Below, piece after piece: positions 51,867 through 61,712 of a stretch of 64,000 bases of DNA (position 1 is its first letter; the number at the start of each line of letters is the position of its first letter). Source of the DNA: Pseudomicrostroma phylloplanum (taxonomy: Eukaryota; Basidiomycota; Exobasidiomycetes; Microstromatales); assembly GCA_039545275.1 (NCBI GenBank), contig BCHS01000018.1, positions 62,001 through 126,000 of the forward strand. The letters are read 5' to 3'. Below the pieces are notes generated by a model. That model searched no databases. It was not told where the DNA came from and was given only the letters and a program-made list of their open reading frames with translations. Both the position numbers and the translations under genes were made by a program.

Positions 51867-52109
51867 GGAGACGCAGACAGGGTTCTGGGCTGGCACGATG
51901 TGGGGGGCCTTGCAGTTTCGATTGGGCAGTGCGCAAGATTCAGCGCTATGTGACATTACTGTACTTGTATTCGGACCAAATCTTATTACCCTGCTTTCGG
52001 CAACAGACGAGGTCAAACTCAGTGAGGCGTATAGAAGCCAAAACGCAATTTGGCATTTCTAGGGATGTGGATGATCCTGTTACGAACTGTGCAATCAGTG
52101 ACATGCCGT

Positions 52110-53554
<1,445 letters not shown>

Positions 53555-53796
53555 GTTTGGAAGTCTATGTGGTGGTGATATTGACGATGTATGCGGGGAG
53601 AGAAGGAAGTGTTATATGCGACAGCGGGAGTAGCGGCGAGAAGAAGTGCATCTTCGGCTCTGCGTCCGGCGTCCGCCGGGGTCCATCTCGGCTCCGCGCC
53701 CGAGCAGTGTTGGTCTCATGCTCACACTTCATTCGTACCGCACACGAACAGATCTCATAGCCGCCTGCCGCCGATTTTCCTCGCGTCCTCGAGACC
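53555..53796. promoter_or_regulatory. Shared divergent promoter, LEU2 and Laa2-like gene
   Basis: 242 bp between divergent starts, containing the palindrome at 53666-53679 described separately. Confidence 0.5.
53666..53679. promoter_or_regulatory. Palindrome CCGGCG-TC-CGCCGG, candidate zinc-cluster site
   Basis: A perfect 6-bp inverted repeat around a 2-bp centre, ending in CCG and CGG half-sites. Fungal Zn2Cys6 regulators bind paired CGG triplets; yeast Leu3 recognises CCG-N4-CGG upstream of LEU2. Here the outer triplets are 8 bp apart, so it is not a standard Leu3 site, but position and symmetry make a regulator site plausible. Confidence 0.35.
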
Positions 53797-55532
53797 ATGG
53801 AGCCATCCGAACGCGACATCTGGTCTTCGCCTGATTTGGAATCGGACTCAGTAGCGCTGCCGGAGTCGAAGCGACCGACGTCTCAAGGCTTCTATGCTGA
53901 TGACCTTGGAGATGACATCGGCTGGGGGCTGCCGACTCCCTCACCTTCCTCGCATGCTATCGCGGGCACCAAAACAGGCGACGTCGTCGCTACTACAGCA
54001 GACGAGCTCAAAGAACTAGACATTGCAGCATCCGAACCAGCTGGAGCAAGGGCATCGACTTCGTCGCAAACACTGCCAGCGGCTTCGGCTCCTTCTCCAC
54101 CTGCACTGGCACCTGCATCTTCGGCCTCTGCTGCCGCTGCAATGGCAGGAGACCACGACGAAGATGATGGAGAGGAAGATGATGATTTCGCAGACTTTGA
54201 CGACTCTCCCAGCGGGCATGACACTGGAGTTGCACTGCCTGCCGGGCAGGACGATGACGACTTCGGGGACTTTGGCGACTTTCCAGAAGATGGGCAGCCG
54301 AGCGGTACCGACCTCGCATTTGACGATGAGGAAGATAGCTTTGGTGATAGTCAGGCTGCAGAGGCTCCTCCTTCACCCTTGCCTTCAGCAGGCGTTCCGG
54401 ACTGGGTGAGTAAGACCATACTCGTAGCTCCGAGACGCTCGCTGATGCTGGGCGTAACTCCCTTCTTCAGCCACGCTTCACCCCCGCGGGCGCAAGCTCA
54501 CAATCGATAGCTGCTCAGATACACTCGATTCTGTCTCCCCCGCTGTATGCTACGGGCCCTGAAGAACCATTTGGAGCAGGGCAAGTCCCGGAGCTGAGCC
54601 AAGAGAGGATACGGCAGGCCGAAGGGCCAGCGCAGATCCTTGTTGGAGAGAGCAGCCGTCAGATCTACACAGACCTCGTCAACCCTCCCCCGCTCAAGCC
54701 AGTGGATTGGCTGCGCTCCCGGACAAGACGAGATCTGCACATCTCCTTGGGCGTGCCCATCAATTTGGACGAGATCATGTACCTCGATTCCGCTTCCTCT
54801 TCATCGCCAGGGGGAAGCAGCCGCCGCCTTCCGCCCCTTGCCATCGATTTTAACAACGGCTCAGATCGAGCGCAACGAGCCGGACCAGACGGCGCAGCTC
54901 TGAAGGCTCCTATCCGGCAAGACTCAGCATCCTCCTCGTCTTCTGCCGGTGTTGGCGCAAGTAACGGAGCGGGTCAGACAAATGCAAGCGGAACGAGGAG
55001 CCAAGGCAGAGACCAGGGAAGGAAAGAGAGGATTGCCGAGAAGAGGCGGGAAGACTTGGGTCTGGGTCCAATGCCCGAGGTGGATATGCAAAGAGTGGAG
55101 CAGGTCTCTAATCTCAGCGAGGGTGAGTGTGACATCGAGCTCTCTCAACACTTTCCGTACCAGCATTGACCAACTCTCCCCAACGTCCTCGTTTACGCAG
55201 ACCAACTCTCACTCCTGACCCTCCCCTCGCTCCGCTCCCTCTCGCAAGAGCTCTCGCACCTCATCACCTCCACCTCCCTCCTCCTCACGCATCACCTCAC
55301 GCTGCGCGAGTCTCTGCAGGCCGACTCGGAGATGTACAACGGCCTCATCAAGGACCTCGTCACGGGGGCTGCTAGTCGCATAGGAGACTCGAAGGGCGGT
55401 GGGGCAAAGGGCGTCTCGAGGCAGAGTAGTGGGAGGAGGTTTGTTCCCGGTAGTGCGGCAGTAGGTGGTGCGGGAAGTGGAAGGAATAGCCCTAGGCCGG
55501 CGAGTCCCTTCAGCCTGGGTCCAAAGAGGTAG
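53797..55532 (+). CDS. Laa2/DUF5102-like protein with clathrin-adaptor binding motifs
   Basis: Exons 53797-54405, 54471-55122 and 55201-55532 join in phase to give 530 residues. The N-terminal 200 residues are disordered with acidic-phenylalanine motifs: DDDFADF (128-134), DDDDFGDFGDF (152-162) and DSFGD (180-184), typical ligands of clathrin-adaptor ear domains (AP-1 gamma, GGA). The central part contains PPPLKPVDWLRSRTRRDLHISLGVPINLDEIM, an ordered segment that resembles the DUF5102 family of fungi represented by yeast Laa2 (YBL010C), an AP-1 accessory factor acting with Laa1 at the trans-Golgi network. The C-terminus has a helical LRSLSQELSHLITSTSLLLTHHLTLRESL stretch (coiled-coil). The family match is from memory of motif order, so moderate; the ear-binding motifs are directly visible. 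Confidence 0.65.
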
Positions 55533-55664
55533 CGAGGAGAGTGGTTGCAATCACTATACCATCTCACAACGGATCCTCGGGCAGGCTGCAGTCCAGTGCT
55601 CGACTAGAAGAGTGCTCAGGCATCGAGACAATGTCAGAGTCGACAATCTTCACCTCCTCAACGA

Positions 55665-57939
55665 TCATCTCACTCTTCTGCTCCCCTCCTTCCCCACTAC
55701 CCACACTTCTCCCGCTCCAGTGAGGTCTGCTTCCGTGAGTTTGGCACCCATGGAGAGGTTGGTCCGATCGTCGACGAGCACAGAGACAGTACCCTCCTCC
55801 ACAGCATCGCCAGGGGTGTCTTCCACCTCGCTCTGAAAGCGGGCTAGCAGAGTCTCGACTTCCTTTTGAGACTGCGTTGCGGCCGAGGGGGGGAGGAGGA
55901 TGACGTGCGAGTAAGGAGCGAGATGCTTGGGCCAGAGGAAGCCTGGCTTGGGTTCCGCAGCCCCGTCGCTCTTGCCCTTGCCGGCTACTCCTTCCGCCCC
56001 CTGCGCCTGCGCTTGCTGCAGAGCAAGGAAGCTCCTCCGAGCTTTCATGGCGAGGACGCCCATCAGTCTCGTGACTCCGATACCATAGCATCCCATCTGG
56101 AAGTAACGCCTCTCCTGCGCCTTTTGCTTCCCCGTCAGCGCGTCCACCTCGGGTCGGGCGGCGAATTGGTAGCCGAGAGACTGCGAGTAGCGCGTTCCGA
56201 GGATGAAAGTGTGGCCCACTTCGATTGCTTTGCTCTGCGTGAGCGTGCCGGAGGCGCAGCTAGCACAGCCTGAGCCGGATTCGGCGAGGCGCACGTCGTG
56301 GTAGCTGAGAAAGTCATCTTGAGAGGGGGAAGAAGGGAAGAAGTCTAAGAGGCGCGGGGAGTCGCTTGTGCTTGACACCTGGCCAGAGGGGTCGCTGTAT
56401 GACAGAACGGCTTCCTCGACGGCCTCGGCGATGTCGTCTGGTGAAAGTGAGGAGCAGGAGTGGTCTGCGAGGATCTTAACCTCTGAGAATCTCACGACAG
56501 GACCTTCCGGCCGGTCCTTCCAGTCCCAATGGACTTCGCCTTGTTTGATGGGATAGATTTGCTGGCCAGCTGCATTCGAGCCGGCCGAAGCTGTCCGTAG
56601 GACTCCCGCTACTTTGACGTCGTTGACAGAGGCATTGAGGGGGCTGACTAGCGCAAGAAGGGAGCCAGCGTTGACTGGATCATTGCTGAGGGAATAGAGG
56701 CGGACATTGACGTCGGACGAGACGAGCGGCATCGAGTCTCCAGCGGGTCTCGATGCAGCCAGCTCCGAGTTGGCGGTATAGGAGCATGAGAAGCAGACCA
56801 AGAGATCATCCTCACCAGCTTTGTGCGAAACAGCCACCAGACTCAACGTCAGGACAGGGCCACACAGACGCTGATTCTCATTGCCGCTGCCTACTCACCT
56901 GGGTCTTCGACGTGATACTCGTGCGACAGGATCCCACCCATCGCGCCGCTGTCTGCCTGAGCGATCCTCCAATTTTGTTGCTTCACCTGCCCTTCAGCAT
57001 CACTGTTGAAGAGCCGATCCATGATACGCTTATAGGCACCTTGCACCTCCTCGTAGGATTGCTTGGCGTCGTCAATGGATGCATCAAAGGTATACATGTC
57101 CTTCATTACGAACTCGCGAGTCCGCAGCAGACCCATACGTGGGCGAGGCTCATCGCGATGCTTGCGAGCTGTGACGAGGGATTGTGAGTGATGTTAGCTC
57201 CTATGACAGCAGTAAGCACTCCAATGTGTGGTACGCACTCATCTGGTATACCTTGACCGGGAGCTGCTTGTAGGAATGTACCTCTCCTCCTACAAGCTTC
57301 GTGACTTCCTCCTCATATGTCGGCCCAAGGACGAACTCCCCGCCTTTTCGATCCTTGAGCCTGTACAGCTCGCTCCCCATCGCCTCATCCCTCCCGCTCT
57401 TCTTCCACAGCTTGTTCGACAAGAGTGTGGGCATGTCTATCCGAGAAGCATCGATCGCGTCCATCTCTTCAGCGATGATCGTCTCAATCTTCTTGAGCAG
57501 TTTCAGACCGGGAGGGAGGAAAGTGAAGATGCCAGAGGAGGATTGCCGAATGTAGCCTCCTCGCAGCAGCATCGATAGGGACTCGTCTGCAGAGCCCGGT
57601 GAGGAGTCGACATCGCTGGGTAGTAGCGGAGAGGCGGTGGCTTTTGCAGGCACGGGCGAGAAGGAGCGAGAGAGGTACACAGTCGAGGCAGACGAACCCT
57701 TTCCACGCTGGCCAAGCTGTGAAGGCGAGCGAAGAAGACACAAGTCTCAGTGAGCGGACAGAATCTGCGATTGGCATTTGTCATTGAGAAGTACGTACAG
57801 TACGACCAGTCGAGAAAGATCTGCTCCCATCCGCCATTGCGCTCCTCCTGGCAGACGAAGCTGCCCAGGGTCCNCCCCGCCGTTGCGAGCTTGGCCCTGC
57901 TCTGCGGAAAGCCCCCTTCCTTAATTGACTGGCGGCCAT
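55665..57939 (-). CDS. AIM10: Prolyl-tRNA synthetase, mitochondrial
   Basis: Exons 57716-57239, 57168-56899 and 56818-55665 carry the enzyme; a first exon 57939-57799 (Arg-rich [14 protein letters not shown]...) is inferred because splice signals and phase fit and the enzyme exon lacks its own ATG. Total about 680 residues. Class II motifs of bacterial-type ProRS are present: [48 protein letters not shown], motif 2 [28 protein letters not shown] (split by an intron), [16 protein letters not shown] and motif 3 [16 protein letters not shown]. This is the organellar enzyme charging tRNA-Pro (yeast Aim10, human PARS2). A Cys pair (CFSCSY) and CASCASG are retained. An ambiguous base N at 57874 falls inside the inferred first exon. 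The start could also lie further upstream, in the neighbouring ORF. Confidence 0.85.
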
Positions 57940-58548
57940 TGGAAGCACGAGACAAGCTACCAGAGCACTTGATGCTGCAGAAGCTGCCTTGACTTCGTCC
58001 TGGACGGGCGCTTTGGGCTTACGATCGACAGCTGTGATTGCAAAGAGTCTGGGCTTGTGAGGTTCATCGGAGGACGAAGCCTCCTTTTGAGCTTTGGGGA
58101 CGGGCACAAGGTACTCGACTTGCTTGTAGAGCATCATGCCCGTTACAGAGAAGACTATAGAGCGGTCAGAAGATCCCGAGGTTACGCGAATGTGAGCGTT
58201 GGTATATGTGTGCCACTACACGTTTCTTCACTCACGCGCTACCGCCATTCCCATTGTCATCCTGGTCCGCGGCGTGAGTGAGAGCCAACTCTGCCATAGC
58301 GTCTTCTTTGTGCCTCCCTTTGTCGCCTCTGCAGAGGATGAAGCAGAGACGGTGCCCTCCCCTCCTGCACCGCCTCTGCGAGGAGCAGCAAAGGTGATGG
58401 GAGGCTGACGTTCTAAGGCAGCTGCTCTTCTTTGCGCATGCGTGGAAGTGGTGGGCCGAGGCGTGGACGCAGGCGGTCTTCGCGGCGCCCCACTGGACGA
58501 CGACGAAGGGGCAGTCGGCCCGGCTAGCCGACGCAAAGAAGGGAGCAT
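57781..58548 (-). CDS. Small single-pass membrane protein, boundary with ProRS unclear
   Basis: Exon 1 58548-58236 and exon 2 beginning at 58154 join in phase. The product starts MLPSLRRLAGPTAPSSSSS, an Arg/Ser/Pro-rich probable mitochondrial presequence, then a basic turn and one transmembrane helix formed across the junction (RMTMGMAVALFSVTGMMLYKQVEYLVPVPKAQKEAS). This resembles small inner-membrane assembly or organisation factors in layout, but I do not recognise it. The frame runs without a stop through the inferred first exon of the prolyl-tRNA synthetase to a TGA at 57781-57783 (228 residues). Either the two genes overlap in the same frame, a further intron ends this gene earlier, or both form one fused reading frame. 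It is divergent from the TRAX gene, 229 bp away. Confidence 0.5.
57874..57874. other. Ambiguous base N
   Basis: A single undetermined base, in the segment shared by the small membrane-protein ORF and the presumed first exon of prolyl-tRNA synthetase; it makes frame continuity there uncertain. Confidence 0.99.
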
Positions 58549-58777
58549 GGCGAGGCTCTGCTGGGAGAAGTCTGACTCTACCTGAGGAACAGAGCTTTGA
58601 GACAGTAGAGAGAGTAGCCTAGCAACCTCGACCCGCGGAGGATGAGAAGATCTGAACGGCCTCCTGCATCTCCACTTCCGTGTGCATCGGACAGATTTTG
58701 GCTGATTCCGTCTAGAGTCATCCTTGTGAGACTACCAACATCATCTTCCCTCGCTACCGATCAGCAGCATCTATAAG

Positions 58778-59930
58778 ATGGCAGCAGCAGTAGAGTCAAG
58801 CATCCAGGTCGGAGAGCCTTCGTCTGCCGTGACCAGATCACAGCAATTCGCTTCAGCTTTTGATGGCTACCGAAGCGAGATCGACGCACACGTGAGTAGG
58901 CATACAGGTTTGCAAGCAGGCGTTACCTGACGCTGATCGAATGCATACATACTCTCCCCTGGTCCTTTAGAATGATCGTCGAGAGCGCCTCATCAAGACC
59001 TCGCGAGATGTCACCAACCTCTCCAAGAAGCTCATCTTCCACCTCCACCGCATGCCTCCTCCGAGCCCTGCCACAGCCGATGCACCCCCCCGTCAGCCGA
59101 CCAAGATGGAAAAGGAGGCTCAGAGCAAGATTGATGAGATCGTCAACATCGTGAAAAAGGTGGCATACGAGGAAGATTTGGACCGCAGTGGACAGCAGTG
59201 CATCAGGTACGAAAGGAACTTGGGCGGTGGATTGGAAGAATTCGTGAGTACGCAGCGTACGGGTTGTCGCTGTAGATTTCCGAGATGGTAGACTGATTTG
59301 ATCATCTCCCCAATTTCTCACAAGATCGAGGCCATATCTTTCCACCACTTCCTGCTCCACGGCAAGCTCATCACTCTTGAAGAAGTGCAGAACCTGTTCA
59401 TCATCTCCCCCTCTACCTCCATCATCGGCTCAGACGGTCAACCCCTTACGATTCCGGCCACATTCCTCTTTCCCGTCCCTTCGCATCGCTACCTCCTGGG
59501 CATCTCCGACCTGACGGGCGAGCTCATGAGGTTCGCTACCAATGCGCTGGGTGGTGGTGGAGGCAAAGGTTCAAGTGACCCAGCGAGTGTCGTCAGAAGC
59601 GTCTTGAGCTTGCTGAGGGAGATCAGAGAAGCCCTCGAGCCGTTCACCTTCCTTGTGCAGGACATGAGGAAGAAGCAGCAGGTGACGACGCAGTCTCTCA
59701 GGAAGATTGAGGATCGTGAGTAATCGGCGCTTCGAATGCTGACGCAGAAGATATCGCGCGCAAGTACTGATCGAACACCTTCTCACCCCTTCCCCCTCTG
59801 CTGCTCAGTCTCGTACCAACTTTCGATTCGTACGTCCGAGTTTGGCGGCGATGAAAAGGCAGTGAGGGAGATGCTCAGAAGAGCGCTCGAGGGAGGTAGC
59901 GGGCCCGGAAGGGACGACGAAGATGAGTAA
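58778..59930 (+). CDS. Translin-associated protein X (TRAX)
   Basis: Exons 58778-58891, 58971-59243, 59325-59715 and 59809-59930 join in phase to give 299 residues. An all-helical translin-family protein: FASAFDGYRSEIDAHNDRRERLIKTSRDVTNLSKKLIFHLHR, NLGGGLEEFIEAISFHHFLLHGKLITLEEV and HRYLLGISDLTGELMRFATNAL follow human TRAX closely. GISDLTGELMR carries the acidic residues TRAX uses for RNase activity. TRAX with translin forms the C3PO octamer, which degrades RNA fragments (RISC passenger strands in animals, pre-tRNA leaders in Neurospora). The translin partner is not in this window. Ends with an acidic tail DDEDE. Confidence 0.9.
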
Positions 59931-60013
59931 CTCAAGACTAGCGCGAGCAGAGAATTTGTGACGTGTACAATACAATTAGCGCTCAAGAGACGAGCAGACC
60001 CAAATTTTGCTCT

Positions 60014-61252
60014 TCAATCATGATCTTCCTCCTCCTCTCCGGGGCAGCTCGCCTGTATGTCCTCCAGCGAGTCGTACTGGACCCCACAGAAGAGGCAGTA
60101 GTGGTGACGCGTACGCAGATGATCAAGAGTGATCGCCAAGCGAGTGGAGATGGGGAGGGAGAGGAACTGCCGTGTCTGGACACGACGTGTGAGAGGTTGG
60201 GCAGGGGGTTTTCCGTCGTTCTCGTTGTCTGACGTTGGATCCTCGTGCCCCCTCTCGACGTCATCAGACCTGGCCGCTCCATTGTCGACCAGCTCATCTC
60301 CCACCGCCCTCTCGACCAGCACCGCGACTTCCGCCGGCAAGTCCTCGCTCTTGGAAGCGAACCATCTCTCGTCTAGCCAAAGAGGCGAGTAGTCCACTTG
60401 CGCTTCCCCTTGCGCTCCCTCCTTCTCAGCAGCCTCCCGCGTGTCCAACTCCCAACACGTCCTCCTCCCTCTCTCAAGGAGCTTCCTCTGATGCGTCTCT
60501 TTAGCGAGCAGCGCAGAGCGAGCTCGATAGTCCTGCAGCTGCTGAGTGCTCTGCTGAGCTTGCCGGGCTTGGGCTTCGGCGTGCGAGTGGGCGGCGGCGG
60601 CGCGGGAGATGAGCGCGGAGAGGGAGCCGATGCCCCTGCGGGCGGAAGCGCCTGAGCCGAGACGGGAGGTATTGGGGAGGAGGGGCTCGAGGAGGTGCAG
60701 TCCTGGGTTCTTATTTGCAGGCGTACCAGAGGAGGAGGGGGCAGCGGCTGCTGCTGACGCTCCGGATGCCGGGACGTCTTCTTGTACAGCTGCTTCTTCG
60801 CTCTCGTTAGAGCGTGCCCTCTCTTCCTCTTTCTTTCTGCGATCTACTCCGAGAGCCTTGCCAAGCTCATAGCCCATGAGCATCATCATCCGCATCGCCT
60901 TGTTGTCCTCCGCAGCCAGCGTCCCCTCCTTGCCAGCGTCCATGAGATTCTTGCTCAGACCAAGGAAGCGCTGCGCCTCTTCATCCTTTGGCTCTTGGAG
61001 AGTGGACGTCTGCGGGAGCCGACGACGGGACTTGGCCGCCGGAGCGCTTGCAGTATTGGCAGTGGAGGTGAGATAAGCGTCCGACATGAAGTCCTCGTCT
61101 TGGTCCTGGTCCTCACCGGCGTCGCGAGCGATTGGCCTCATGCCTTGCTTAGCCCCGGGTGTAGGTGAAGGCGGCTGAGCTGGGGGTGGCTGCACATCTG
61201 TGTCGTCGTTGACCAAGTCGATGAGCTTGCGCTTGGGCGGGGGCGGCGCCAT
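60014..61252 (-). CDS. GPATCH11-like protein with interrupted G-patch
   Basis: Single exon, 412 residues. The N-terminus has a nuclear-type basic motif (PPKRKLIDL) and EDFMSDAYL, found in GPATCH11/DUF4187 proteins. The C-terminus carries the DUF4187 signature: LDHLRTRHHYCLFCGVQYDSLEDIQASCPGEEEEDHD. Between them a G-patch begins MLMGYELGKALG (about residue 126), but the second half, LLEPLLPNTSRLGSGASARRGIG, appears only after a ~60-residue Ala/Ser/Glu insert. Most G-patches are ~45 residues in one piece. G-patch proteins often activate DEAH helicases in splicing or ribosome assembly; GPATCH11's partner is not settled. Divergent from RRN3 across 460 bp. Confidence 0.8.
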   Translation of the reverse strand: MAPPPPKRKLIDLVNDDTDVQPPPAQPPSPTPGAKQGMRPIARDAGEDQDQDEDFMSDAYLTSTANTASAPAAKSRRRLPQTSTLQEPKDEEAQRFLGLSKNLMDAGKEGTLAAEDNKAMRMMMLMGYELGKALGVDRRKKEEERARSNESEEAAVQEDVPASGASAAAAAPSSSGTPANKNPGLHLLEPLLPNTSRLGSGASARRGIGSLSALISRAAAAHSHAEAQARQAQQSTQQLQDYRARSALLAKETHQRKLLERGRRTCWELDTREAAEKEGAQGEAQVDYSPLWLDERWFASKSEDLPAEVAVLVERAVGDELVDNGAARSDDVERGHEDPTSDNENDGKPPAQPLTRRVQTRQFLSLPISTRLAITLDHLRTRHHYCLFCGVQYDSLEDIQASCPGEEEEDHD

Positions 61253-61712
61253 TTGCGATCAGAGTGTCGGTCGCCGCACTTCGACTAGCTACCTTGGCGA
61301 CTCAGATATCTTGTTCATCGGTTCTAATTCTGGTTTAGCAGTGAGTAGTCTAAGGCACCACGGCAGGAAGGGCGTTGCCTGTCCATGCGGGGCTGATTTG
61401 ATTTCTCCCTTTCCGCTTTGACTGTGGCTGCGTTGCAAATGAAATTTCTCCGCGTCGTGATTGCAAGTCGTCTGACGAGGTGGCTTCCTTCTTAGTCTAC
61501 TCCCTCGATACTCACAAGTGCTTCAAGCGCCAGAGACGTACTGCCACCTACCACTCGCTGCATACATAGACCGCACTGAGTAGGCTGAGCGACCTTGAGC
61601 TCCCTGCCTCTGCTTCTGCATACGCGCAGCAGCCAAGGCTCGTCTTCTGGCACGGCTTACTCTTGACTGCTCCACCTTGCCACTCCTTCCCGCCTCCCCC
61701 GCCTTGCAAGCC
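61253..61712. promoter_or_regulatory. Shared divergent promoter, GPATCH11-like and RRN3
   Basis: 460 bp between divergent start codons. No gene, repeat or recognised binding site seen. Confidence 0.4.
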
